64,000 nucleotides of DNA from Polyodon spathula (taxonomy: Eukaryota; Chordata; Actinopteri; Acipenseriformes; Polyodontidae). Numbering within the stretch: the stretch's first letter is position 1; the number at the start of each line of letters is the position of its first letter. The stretch is taken from assembly GCF_017654505.1 (NCBI RefSeq), contig NC_054548.1, forward strand, positions 28,928,796 through 28,992,795, in the 5' to 3' direction. Of the stretch, positions 47,175 through 56,822 are shown in pieces. Below the pieces are notes generated by a model. It was not told the DNA's origin, ran no database searches, and was given only the letters and a program-made list of their open reading frames with translations. The position numbers and the translations under genes are program-made.

Positions 47175-47262
47175 CCCACAGGCAAGTGAAACACACAGTT
47201 AAGCAAAAAAACACAGGCTGAAAGTGGGAGTCAACCCCGGTCTAGCACTAAATATAGCTCTC
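47175..47262. mobile_element. Dispersed repeat, tRNA-like (copy 2)
   Basis: Second copy of the repeat at 44890 (cccacaggcaagtgaaacac, gtgggagtcaaccccggtct). It runs directly into the LTR-like fragment at 47263. Confidence 0.5.
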
Positions 47263-47420
47263 CCGTTCTCCACTTGGAACAACCACCCCGAGGCAGAGAT
47301 TAGCTGCAGGTGTTTTATTACAGGTGCCTATCTCCCGATTTACAACAAATGGTTGCAATTAATTTGGGAGATGGCCACATTCTCTACCAGCATCTGGATT
47401 GACTGCAAGGCCCATTGGCT
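47263..47420 (-). mobile_element. LTR-like fragment B1
   Basis: Paralogous to 47830-47965. On the minus strand both have tgtggccatctccc, a hairpin around an AT core closing with gggagat, then the TATA-like segment, cctgcagctNNctc and gtggagaNNg. The same promoter-like tail (gtggagaatgggag) occurs in the LTR at 56956-57403. Confidence 0.55.
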
Positions 47421-47829
47421 TCTTGAAGTCATTGTTTCCTGGGGATCTGGACAGCAATATTCAAGTATTGTACAGATAAACTCCCTGTCCTCCCTATTAA
47501 CAACCCCAACACGTCCCTTGTTACATGGTCCTCTTGGCGGTAAGTAAGAGTTGCGGGGTCGTTTAGTCCTCAGAATGACAACGTCGTGCCAGGTACTGCA
47601 AGGCCGTAAGAGATGAAAGGTGCGGTGAAGTCTATGTGTCCAGTTGAATTTAATATGACTATGTCCTTCATATAAATACTGTCTGTAGAAGCGACAAATA
47701 AAAATGTTAGACTTTTTAAAAAGAACAAACTTATTGGTTTAGATTTGGTCTGAGTCCGACCCGTACACTAAAAAAACTTTCTCGACGCCACCTCCCTGTT
47801 AAAAGGACTTTAATCTAGATGTTCCTCTC
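47421..47829. other. Unassigned spacer between two LTR-like fragments
   Basis: About 400 bases, possibly the 3' part of the LTR (B1) plus internal sequence. No protein motif seen. Confidence 0.4.
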
Positions 47830-47965
47830 GCTGTCTCCACCTCTGAACAACCCACCCTGAGGGGAGAGAGCTGCAGGTATTTATGCAGGTGACCATCTCC
47901 CGATTAACAACAAATTAATCACCTAATTAATTCGGGAGATGGCCACATTCTGCACAAGGTTTAAT
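47830..47965 (-). mobile_element. LTR-like fragment B2
   Basis: Second copy. ctcccgattaacaacaaatt...aattcgggagatgg forms a stem of 8-9 pairs around an AT-rich loop, directly upstream (minus sense) of the TATA-like tgcataaatacctgc. Confidence 0.6.
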
Positions 47966-48106
47966 CATCCTGGCTGAGGACAAGTTACTCCCTCGCTTCT
48001 GCCAGAACACATTTCAAAAATAAAAACAATAACAATAACAAAACAAACACAAACTAAGCCGGCAATGCGGCTATAATCGTCAGAGAGCTGCAGCTATTTA
48101 TGTAGG

Positions 48107-48108
<2 letters not shown>

Positions 48109-48167
<59 letters not shown>
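48109..48167. repeat. (TA)n microsatellite
   Basis: About 30 AT units. It separates LTR-like sequence (agagagctgcagctatttat) from GC-rich sequence, so again it lies at an element boundary or within an LTR. Confidence 0.95.
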
Positions 48168-48171
<4 letters not shown>

Positions 48172-48179
48172 AACACAAA

Positions 48180-48570
48180 ATAACACAGGGGCGGAGGGGG
48201 AGACCCCGTTCTAAAAATAACTGAACAGGGCCCAACGGCCACCTCCCGGATGTTTTCACACTTTGTTGTGTTGCAAACTGAAGAGGGGTCTGGAATAATC
48301 CATGGGGGTGGCGTTGGTGGGAGGTCCTCCTCCCCCCATGTCTTCCTGGCTGGTAGCTCCCTCTTCCGGGGCTCCAGCTTAACTGTAGCATGGGTAACTG
48401 GTCTCCTGATCTCCCTCCCTTCTTCATGGCCGGCAGCTCCCCTTTGTGGGGCTCCATCCACCGTACTTCCTGTCGTGAAAGTGCGGCTGGGGATGCTGGT
48501 CTCCTGACCACCCCCCCCCCCCCCCCCCCCCCCGGCCACCCCCTTTTCTGAGGCGCCGGCTATGGTGCTT
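48180..48570 (-). other. GC-rich internal region of a repeat element, unassigned
   Basis: GC-rich sequence with open minus-strand frames of 134-161 codons, rich in Arg, Pro and Gly, partly reading through (TA)n and poly(C). No motif is recognised. Position beside the coding minisatellite suggests both belong to one LTR-type element. Confidence 0.35.
48511..48533. repeat. poly(C) tract, 23 bases
   Basis: C23 on the + strand (preceded by ccacca-type sequence). It could form i-motif or G-quadruplex structures and is a likely assembly-error point. Confidence 0.9.
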
Positions 48571-48674
48571 CCTTCAGTCCTGTAGGACTAACAGGTGGCG
48601 CAAGCCCGGCAGCGGCCCCAGGCATAGCAGAGCCCTCAGCGCCCCAGGCAAAGCAGTGCCCTCAGCAGGTAAGG

Positions 48675-48965
48675 GTATCAGGCAGCCCCAGGCGATGCGG
48701 AGCAACAGGCATCCCCAGGCGATGCAGAGCACCAAGCAGCCCCAGCCGATGAGGAGCAACATGCAACCCCAGCTGATGTGGAGCACCAGGCAGCCCCAGG
48801 TGATGCGGAGCACCAGGCATCCCCTTGGCGATGTGGAGTAACAGGCAGCCCCAGGCGATGCAGAGCACCGGGCAGCCCCAGTCGATGTGGAGCAACATGC
48901 AACCCCAGCCGATGCGGAGCAACAGGCAGCCCCAGGCAGTGTGGAGCAACAAGCAGCCCCAGGTG
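48675..48965 (+). repeat. 27-bp coding-type minisatellite
   Basis: About 10-11 units such as gcagccccaggcgatgcgga gcaacag, period 27. In + sense each unit encodes nine residues (AAPGDAEQQ, ASPGDAEHQ, ATPADVEHQ). A single insertion near 48825 (ccccttggcgatg) shifts the frame halfway. Units differ mostly at a few positions (atg/gtg, caaca/cacca). Confidence 0.9.
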
Positions 48966-48984
48966 ATACAGACGTGGCATTCTT

Positions 48985-49110
48985 GGGCGGTGCGAGACAG
49001 GCATCCTTGGGCAGTGTGAAGCAGCCATCCTTGGGCAGTGTAAGGCAGGCATCTTTGGGCGGTGCGAGGCAAGTATCCTTGGGCAGTGCGAGGCAGGCAT
49101 CCTTTGGAGG
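48985..49110 (+). repeat. 24-bp coding-type minisatellite
   Basis: About five units like gcatccttgggcagtgtgag gcag, period 24, encoding eight residues (ASLGSVKQ, PSLGSVRQ, ASLGGARQ, VSLGSARQ). It follows the 27-bp array in the same frame (AAPGDTDVAFLGGARQ links them) and ends in CRRRGARTICGAG-type sequence. No host gene is recognised; by analogy with 15.1-17.4 kb it may be the repeat ORF of an LTR element. Confidence 0.88.
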
Positions 49111-49149
49111 CTATAGCAGGAGGGGAGCCAGGACTATCTGTGGTGCTGG

Positions 49150-49879
49150 GGTTGGTCCTCTTCAGTAGCCACTGCGGCTGGGCAGTTTTCTAACTTATGC
49201 AAGGGCTGCTGAGGCCCGGCAGCCTCTTGTCCTGGTCCGTCCTGTCATGAATGCCCTTCTTACTATAGGCACTGTATACAGGTGTGAATAGGAAACTCCT
49301 TGTTTTATTTGGAGCGAAGAAAAAAAGAAGGCAAGTTAGAAGCAACAATTTTGTGAATGTTGGGTCCCAGCACCTTTCCAATTGTGTCTATTTGCTTGAT
49401 GTTTGACAAGTTTGCCCCAATATCACCACTTTAAACATCTGTTGCATTTTTCTAACTTGTTTTTTTTTTTTTACATTGACAATGTTTTTGTTATAGATAT
49501 CATTTTTTTTTTTTTACTTGATCAAATAATGAATAAAGCGAGGGAAAGATGTTATGTTAAATAGACAGATAAGACAAGACAGTAATAAGTAGAGTAATAT
49601 AAGAGAAATGAGTAAAGATTTGAAAGTAAAATAATGGTAAGAAAGGACTTTTGGACAGTATTGAAAGTGTAAATATTGTATTATTTTAGTTGCAAATGTA
49701 CATCCATGAGTGGTGAAAACAATGTCTATTTTGGTAGGTATTGATATATTGATATTTACCCATAGGTATAAAACAACAATGTAATGAATGGTTAAAAAGG
49801 TACATATACATGTCAGTGCTAAAGGGTAGTATAATAACACATTTTAATGCTGAAAAAAACATTATTCTCCTTGTTATAG
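49150..49879. other. No gene seen
   Basis: The sequence returns to AT-rich DNA after about 49400. No motif. Confidence 0.5.
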
Positions 49880-49884
49880 AGGTG

Positions 49885-50491
49885 TGTGACGAAGTGCCCG
49901 CCCCTGTGTATATTATCTGTTGTATGTTGCGTGTTAAATGTTGATGTATAGTCATTGGTATATCGGATATAAATGGGTCTGTGTAACATGAGTGTTTAAA
50001 ATGTATATTTGTATTTAGGCACGAGGATTGCAGAGTACTTCATGTGCAAGTAAAAAGTAATAATATGTGAGCACGGGGAATTGCACTTTATTAATTCACG
50101 TGCAGTTGTACCGAGACTCCAACTGAATGATTGATTAGCAATCAAGTCTTGGTACAGCTGCATAAAAACAGCCTGTTTTCACCTACTAGGGGTTGGGTGT
50201 TCAGTGAGTGGAGAACGGGATAGGAGACGGAGGTACTAATTGTGATAAGAATAGTAGTTAAATATCTGATCACCTTGTTTGTCTATATGGTCAGTTTTGT
50301 TTGTCTTTTTGTTTTGGCGATGAGTGCCATGTCCTGTGTTTTGTTTTTTCCAACCATTTATTTTCTGTGTCTGTTCACTCATTAAATGCTGAGCGAAACC
50401 ATTCGCTCAGCCCCACCCAAACTCCACCTCCCTGTCTGTTTATTTTCCTGTTTCTGGTCTGACGCCACCCACTCCGGCCGTCTTTGTGACA
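49885..50491 (+). mobile_element. Solo LTR, Gypsy-like family A
   Basis: 607 bases, TGTGACGAAGTGCCCGCCCC ... TCTTTGTGACA, flanked by the perfect 5-bp duplication AGGTG (49880-49884 and 50492-50496). It is the same family as the LTR at 14537-15028, but contains about 115 extra bases (roughly 49980-50100) absent there. It is the product of LTR-LTR recombination. Confidence 0.9.
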
Positions 50492-50601
50492 AGGTGTTAT
50501 GAAGTTAGGCCAATGTAAGGCATTTGTAAAGCATTAGATTTCTTGATAAAAGTCCATATCCATATCCTATGCATTTGTGGGCTATGGTTTTCCAGTAGCA
50601 C

Positions 50602-51386
50602 TGTGGCAAAGTGGTGAATACATGCAGGTGAGTGCAGTGCAGATCGGATTAATCACATAGACAAATGATTCACAGGTGCAAGGGTGTTTATTACTGATTA
50701 CAATGTCCAGAGTCTTATGGCAAAACCTGCAAACAATAACAATGATGGAAGTGGTACAGCGGCGTCTATCACTCCTGTTTGTAAAATCCCAAGGGTTTGA
50801 CCCGCAACCAAAAATTTCCTGTCTTTTCTCATCCAAAAAGACACACAAAACACAAAACACAAACACAGTTCCCACAGTGCGTGATTTTAGTGCTAGTGGT
50901 GCAAAGACAGTTCCTGTAGTGGAAAAGGTGACTTGTGATATTTGGGTTTACGCTGGCCTGCGGCTGCAGCTCCAGATCGTGTTTAGTATTCTTTAGTGAG
51001 AAGACAAATAACACAAGACACACAGTGTTAGTACACAGACTGACAACACTCAAGGCTTTTGGTCTCAATAATATGGGCTGCTAGGTCGTTTCATATAACC
51101 AAATGCAAAGGAACAGATCACTGAAGCTACGCCACCCTATTTATACCCTCGTCCATGACCCCTAGGTTAATAAGCGCATTCACTCCTCCAATCTTCGGAT
51201 GTCATGCTGTCTACCGTCCGGATCAGTGAGCTTGGGTGCTCCGCCACCTTCCTAAATGGCCAACTTCCACCTACCCTTCAGAATAAATTGTATTGCCATT
51301 TGCTAAAGGTTACTCTGTTCTTTCATTCTAGTGCCAACAGGTCGGGAAGGAGATCTAACACCAAGCATCATTCGATCTCTGTCACA
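50602..51386 (-). mobile_element. Solo LTR, second family, with 5-bp duplication
   Basis: 785 bases on the minus strand, TGTGACAGAGATCGAATGAT ... CACTTTGCCACA, flanked by AGCAC on both sides (50597-50601 and 51387-51391). Inside, on the minus strand, a TATA-like ggtataaatagggtgg (near 51140) and a polyadenylation signal cagtaataaacaccc (near 50690) give the U3-R-U5 order. Confidence 0.9.
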
Positions 51387-51466
51387 AGCACCCACAGCAA
51401 GATGAGACACATAGAGTCCTGAAGTAACACCCTGTCCTTGGTGTATGATAAATGGAAGCTAACTGG

Positions 51467-52066
51467 TCATTTCTGTTGTCCACAGTAATTTTGCTCTTCT
51501 GCACAGCAGTAAACTTGGCATTGTGTTGCTTTGTAACAATCCTGTCTGGTTTGGACTGCAATCATTCTTCTTGCTGACTGAATAAGTTCATGTTTCATGA
51601 TTAGAGAAATTTTGCATTGCCTACATTTTCTACCAAGAATCGTTGCCCATTTGTCATTTCTATAAATGAGTTCTTCCAAACACATGGAATCTGTACCAGC
51701 AGGTACATGTAGAGGGTAAACATGCAGCACCTGTCAGTTTGATGAGCAGCAGTTACATCTAGTACATAGAATGTCATGACTTATTGTGACTGAAACCATG
51801 CGAGATACTTCAGGACAAATTTCAGACAATTTGGTGAGAAACTCTGCAACATCTTGCTGCTCATCTCTATTGATGGGTTCTCCTAAGAAGTGACAAATAT
51901 CCACAATAGATAAAGATGTAGTGGATGGCAAGGGATCATAATTGTAAACAAAGCTCCTTGTAGCATCTTGTTGACTGTGTTTTAATGAATCCTTCAGAGG
52001 TTGCAAGTGAAGAAGGAACTGCAGTGTTGCTTTTGCATAACATGAGGTGAAATTCTGGTTGCTCAA
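51467..52066 (-). pseudogene. Ubiquitin-specific-protease-like domain
   Basis: Minus strand. RGLSNQNFTSCYAKATLQFL is the Cys-box of the USP (C19) family (consensus GL.N.GNTCY.N..LQ.L): the catalytic Cys is present and the following Asn is Lys. About 55 residues later, DEQQDVAEFLTKL is the QQDAxEFL motif. Then ILCTRCNC and LGRKCRQCK supply the two CxxC pairs of the USP zinc ribbon, with LPLHVPAGTDSMCLEELIYR between. The His-box half of the domain is absent; the sequence stops near 51467, about 75 bases from the solo LTR. A stop separates the two ORF pieces (51730-51736). It removes ubiquitin in cellular homologues; here it is a mobile-element or orphan remnant. The same frame runs upstream into the helicase, with one TGA between. 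Confidence 0.72.
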
Positions 52067-52099
52067 GCCTCTGAATGGATATGTAACTGCAAGTGTTCG

Positions 52100-52860
52100 C
52101 TTAGCAGATTGAGACTTTTGCTGTTTCTGAACAATATTGATGGCTCAGTGAATGAAATGCAATCGATCTTTTACCTTGTGTCCCTTGTGTGTTTTGGTCT
52201 CCTTCAAACTTATCAACCAAGGGCAATAACTCCAACTGAGCCTATTGTACTCTGCAGCTGTAGCTTGAGGTGCCTTAATGCAGATGGGGTCAAAAAGTTA
52301 AAAGGTGGACACCACTCTGGAATGTGCAAGGAAACTTTCTCCATAGGAGGAATTGGAGTTACCAAGATCCATCCTAACTGTTTTTAGTCTTACCCTGGCA
52401 TTTGTGAATGGCGATTGAATAAGCACCAATAACTGGGAACTGCTCTCGAACAATGTAGACTGTCCATGATTTCAAACGATGAGCGTAAATGTTAAAAGGT
52501 ATGGGTGACTCCATTGTTAAATTTAATGGTTATGGTTTTGAACATAATTGTGTTTTCCAGACAGTAGGAAACAGCTTGAAGCTTCCCTATTGCCACTTTG
52601 ATGAGACCAGTGACAATGTCAGTGTTCTTGCGAAGCACCAGTTTGCAGCCTATTTTGACTTTTATGGTAGTTTCCAGTCCAGCTGTATGACTGCAGTCAG
52701 ACTTGTGGGCATTCATTTTTTTCAGCACATTTCTCTGGAAGTTAAAAGGGCAGTCCACAGTTCATAAGATGAATGTCCTCTCCAGGCACACAATCTGGAT
52801 CTGGAGTCTGCAGTCTTGCTCTGGTTACAAGCATACTATAGTAGGCATGACACAGGTTGA
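52100..52860 (-). pseudogene. Pif1-type helicase, C-terminal part
   Basis: Minus strand, upstream of and in the same direction as the USP-like domain. Motifs in order: TAGLETTIKVKIGCKLVLRK then NTDIVTGLIKVAIGKL (Pif1 domain with 'K.G..VML..N...GL.NG..G'), IVREQFPVIGAYSIAIHKCQ G (motif V, 'FPL..AYA.TIHK.QG'), MDLGNSNSSYGESFLAHSRV (motif VI, normally FVALSRV; here FLAHSRV) and ICIKAPQATAAEYNRL (the C-terminal 'A...EYNRL'). The nucleotide-binding Walker motifs would lie upstream but are not recognisable beyond 52860. At least two frame changes and one stop occur. Pif1-like helicases are encoded by Helitrons and some other transposons as well as by hosts. Confidence 0.75.
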
Positions 52861-52869
52861 GCCCTCGGG

Positions 52870-54069
52870 ATGAAATAGCTAGGTGGCTGTTTTTTGTTTT
52901 TTTTAATTAGCGGTAGGGGAAAACCACTTCAGCAAGTACAGTAGAATCTGCCAGAACTGACAGATGCTGTATCTATTATAGATACTAATGAGAGCAAAAC
53001 CATTACAAAAGCAAAACAAGGGGAACACAGATCTTTTCAAGAAAGCTGGGAGTCTTTGTATAAATGGATTTTATATTTTTAATCACTGCAATAACAGTTC
53101 TGCTTGTGAACCATCCACACTATAATTTGACAGAACAGGTGATTTATTTGCACTGTGCAGGACCTTATTTTCTCCCATTGGTGCTTGAGTCCCGCAGCAT
53201 TCACGGAATCGCTGCCTGTGCACCTATTATCAGTGATTAAAGCCTGGTTTTCAAACGAAGTGATTGTCACTTACCAATACTGTACTGCTATAAGAAAAGT
53301 GTGTTTTTAAATAAGTAATTTCAGCTTTCAGTCACTTAAAATATGCTTAAGATAATGTAAACAATACCAAGCTACAGACAGGGAGTCCCAAGGTTTAAAC
53401 GTGTTACTGTTTATAAATAAGAACACAACTTTATTATGAATATTGTGTTATTATGTTTTAAGCTACATACTACGATAGTGTTCATTATGGTCATTGTTTG
53501 TTTATTAGTTTTAAGATGTTTAGTAAAACGTGACCTATTGTTTGACCTTGTTAGTACAACCGGCCCCCTTTGCTAATGACATCTTCAGTCAGGGTCATAA
53601 CCAAGTATAAATCTCCATATTTTTGTAAAATGACTTTACACTTATTTTTAAAGATGCAACGCATTTCAGTAAATTCAAATGATAAAGTTCACATCCCACG
53701 CAGAGGGAGAACACAAACGGAAAACACAATAAGTGTGGTTGGCATTGCAAGGGAGATGACAGGAGGTTTCACAGTTCCAATCGAGTGACTATTTTCTAAG
53801 CATTATCTGTGAATGCTCATTCACTATTGCTACACCCTGTTAGGAAATTGACTTCTCTGCATTTTTTAAATTATTAATCATTTAATCATAAAATCACAAT
53901 TTACACGATTAAATACACTACTATACTCCTCCTGGGAGCTGCCATAATAGAGTCACACGACTGTGATACTGTACACCAATTGGCTCAGTAGATATGTCAG
54001 ACTTTGCTAAATTAGAAGCCTGATGTATAGCGAGTTATGGAAAAAAACGATAATTTCAGTTGTATTTAA
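52870..54069. other. No gene seen
   Basis: AT-rich; short frames only. Upstream parts of the helicase are not recognisable here. Confidence 0.5.
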
Positions 54070-55345
54070 CACTAGAACCGACAGGTTTATGCTAGTACTG
54101 TACCTACAACAGCCAGCGGTGTTCATTTTGACGGGTACATTTTAAACAGTTTCGATATGAAAATGAAACACAAACTATCAGATACAACTCAAAAGATTTA
54201 TTTGTAAACATCATATCTAACTTTTGCATAGCAGAAACACTGTATGCAAATGAAAAAATAAACATAAAAGGCTTTATTTTCGAAATTCGTACATATAATG
54301 CATGATGTAAAAAAATGAAAAACTATAATAAAATAAACATTTCAAAAGAAGATATTGTGTAAACAAGTGTAAAATACTATATGTACATACAAAATTGTAA
54401 AAACAAAGTAATTATTTACAAAAATAACATAAAAGGTTATTTTATGACATTTGCCTGCCGCATAGCACAACTTCAAAAAATGAAAACATAAAATAAATAT
54501 TTCAAAAGAAAATATTGTGTAACCATCTGTAAACTGGATATATGTAGGCCTACATACAGAATTGTAAAATTGAAATCATTACTTATAAAAAAAGAAAATA
54601 ACTCTGTTCACATTGTGTAACAGGAATGCGTATTCAAGGAAACATACTTCAAAGTAGCCCCATATTAGCACAGTCCACACGGATGTAACACTTATCAACT
54701 TGTTGTGTGCATTTACCACATACTGCTATTTCACATTGGGCACAGATATTAGACATTTTATCTTTATTGCATTTAGTTACTTGTCTTTGTTTTCTGTCGC
54801 GTGTGTCACTTGATGCGCACTGTATCCAGGTTGAGCTGTGTTTCTCTACCGCTTCTCAGCTTTCTGATCGAAATGTTTCTGCCAAAGCCCCGTGGCTAGC
54901 CAAGATGATATTTTCCGCTGTGCATTCATTGTACAAAACAAAGTAATTGATGGCTGCCATGTCCAATACATTGTAAAATACAGCAACTGGACACCAGTGA
55001 TTGCTTTCACAGAGTACTAAGTTTTGCACAGATGGTGGAAACTCCCTTCTCCCTTTGTTTACTGTTCCAACCAGGCTGTTTTTTTCTTTTCTTCAAGTGT
55101 TTTGCTAAGTACAGTGAAATACAAAAAAAATGTCATTGGTAACATTCAGCCCTTTTCCTGAGCACAGTTACATCAGCCTAAGTATCACATTGCCACCCAG
55201 TCTCTGACCAGCTGGTCGAGTTTCATCTTTGCACAGGTAGGGGTAGGGTCTGCTGATAGCCAAAACTTGATCCCAGATTTGACAGGTTTATTTGACAGGC
55301 ATTGTGTCCAGCGACACCCTGCTGTTGTTGGAAACAGCTGATTGT
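54070..55345 (-). mobile_element. piggyBac-type transposon remnant
   Basis: The 3' end is intact: the target tetranucleotide TTAA (54066-54069) directly adjoins cactagaaccgacaggttta, a piggyBac-type terminal repeat, with ttcattttgacgggta about 45 bases further in. The transposase C-terminal half lies inside on the minus strand. Sequence from 54300 to 54640 is AT-rich noncoding 3' region with two similar segments (aacataaaag/aaaatattgtgtaa). The 5' half is missing. Confidence 0.85.
54647..55340 (-). pseudogene. piggyBac transposase, C-terminal part
   Basis: In minus-strand order: DNQLFPTTAGCRWTQCLSNK then KPVKSGIKFWLSADP (the 'K...G.K.W...D' block), KMKLDQLVRDW, LPMTFFLYFTVLSKTLEEK (normally VT.DNFFTS..L...L; the catalytic Asp of DNF is missing), VGTVNKGRREFPPS, WCPVAVFYNVLDMAAINYFV and the Cys-rich C-terminal finger CNKDKMSNICAQCEIAVCGK C...C (C-x2-C pairs). 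This order matches piggyBac/PGBD4-like transposases, which cut at TTAA without leaving footprints. Frameshifts and an in-frame stop are present. Not a domesticated gene. Confidence 0.88.
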
Positions 55346-55432
55346 CCATGTAATGCTTTATGTTTAGTTTGAAACAGGCAATGCTGTTCTTAATTAAATG
55401 GCCGGTGCCTCAGAAAGACAAGGGGGAGGATG

Positions 55433-55883
55433 TGTAATACGGCAGGGAAGGGGTTAAGTTTTCCCTGCCCAAAACTCATGAGAATGCACGTTTGGGTGTT
55501 TAATAGTTTTATTGTTTGATTATTAGTTATCCCCTTCACCTGGTGTGTACTGTAAATTAGAGCCAGGTGTAGGGTATTTAAACGCAGCAGCCAGTCTGTT
55601 CAGAGCTGCTGGAGTGTGAAGAGCCTGGTTGTGAGTGTGTGCAATCGTCGAGAAGGTATTGTGTTCAAGCCTTTCTGTGTGTTGTGTTTTGTGACAGGTA
55701 AACGGCTTAGCCATCCTGCGTGTTAGTCAGGTACCTGTTAGTGTATAGTCAGAGCTCCAAAACGGAGTTAGGTTTTGTTTGTTTATTTATTTGTGTTTAT
55801 TAAAAGTGCGCGTAAGCGATTAACCTTCCATTTGTGTGACCTGGGTCCTCTCTTAAAGGGGCAACGAACATGTATGAGTTACA
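55433..55883 (+). mobile_element. LTR-like element (family C)
   Basis: Begins tgtaatacggcagggaaggg and ends atgagttaca, giving TGTAA/TTACA inverted ends. Inside are a TATA-like ggtatttaaacgc (near 55572) and a late polyadenylation-type tattaaaagtgc (near 55797). No matching 5-bp duplication was found, so either the boundaries are slightly off or the copy is a truncated LTR. Confidence 0.6.
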
Positions 55884-56557
55884 ATCTTTTCACAATATAT
55901 AAATGTCATCCGTGTGTGTGTGTGTGTGCATGCGTGTCTGTCTGAGATGACTGTTCTTATACAGTTATACCGTTATGCACCATACAGCTCTTAAGGATAG
56001 TTCATACACCAGTACAGGGTAGTCTGTCAGCCCCGTCGACTCACTCATATGTGTTTGTGGGTTGCTTTGAGCTCCCTATGAGATATTCAGATACAAATAT
56101 GCTCTGTATAAAGCTAATGTGATACAAATCATATGCAAAGTTTGAAATGTACACATTTTTTCAGTACCAAACAATAATAATGAGAACTTTATACTTTATA
56201 TACTTATATATTTTAATACCATTTTGTCTTGAACGGGGGAGCGGAGCTGAAGGAAAGAGCCGAGCGGAGTAAAGAAAGAGCGTGACAGGGCAAAGAATAT
56301 TATTATGAGCGGTGAGCAGAATTGTCACCCCTTCGGTGCTGCTCACATTCTCTGAACCCAACACATGCTTGACGTTAAAATATATTGTCTTTAACACAGG
56401 ATTTGCACATCACATGAGAGTAGAAGTGAGTAAACTCTATCCCTTATATGAGAAGTGGGTAAACGATATATTGCCCAAATTCAAAATGGGTAAACGTTGT
56501 TTACCTGCATATACCCTTGACTAGGCCATTGAATAAAACTACAAAGAAAATTTTAAA
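55884..56557. other. No gene seen
   Basis: Contains a short GT-rich patch (55913-55930) and a GA/GC-rich patch at 56232-56290 (ggggagcggagctgaaggaa). Nothing recognised. Confidence 0.45.
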
Positions 56558-56606
56558 GTACCTGGTATTGCCAAGCAGTCTCCCATCCAAGTACCAACCA
56601 GACCTA
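56558..56606 (-). repeat. 5S rRNA-like fragment
   Basis: About 49 bases match the reverse complement of the 3' half of vertebrate 5S rRNA: cctggtattgccaagcagtc then tcccatccaagtaccaacca (5S sense: ggttrgtacttggatgggag). It contains neither the complete A/C-box promoter nor the full gene. It is a 5S pseudogene scrap or part of a 5S-derived SINE. Confidence 0.75.
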
Positions 56607-56625
56607 GAAACTATTATTTTCTTTC

Positions 56626-56822
56626 TTAGCAGACACATTTATTCAGGCCAGTTTACAATTGTGTTATTTGTTCACATACAATTACTCATTTATACAGTTG
56701 GGTTTTTTTTATTGGACCAATCGAGATAAAGTAGCAGTGTGTCCCCTACCTGGGGTGGAACTCACAACCATCCATGTCAAGAGCACAGTGCTCTAACCAC
56801 TACTCCACATATGCTACAAGTG
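56626..56822 (-). mobile_element. tRNA-headed SINE with L2-type tail
   Basis: Minus strand. The head gtggagtagtggttagagca is a tRNA D-arm/A-box, ggatggttgtgagttccacc the B-box, then a short body, then a tail equivalent to ggataaaNgNgtctgctaaN, the 3' end shared by L2 LINEs and their SINE partners in fishes. A further tail copy in + orientation (gctctggataaaagcatcag) lies at 56918-56937. Confidence 0.72.

Noticed and set aside
47224..47547. 107-codon + strand ORF
   Set aside because: It spans the LTR-like fragment B1 and has no motif; the complementary strand gives the element's sense.
48675..49110. CRISPR-like array
   Set aside because: The 27-bp and 24-bp units are contiguous without unique spacers; they are minisatellites in a eukaryotic genome.
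56558..56606. 5S rRNA gene
   Set aside because: Only about 49 of about 120 bases match; the promoter and 5' half are missing.
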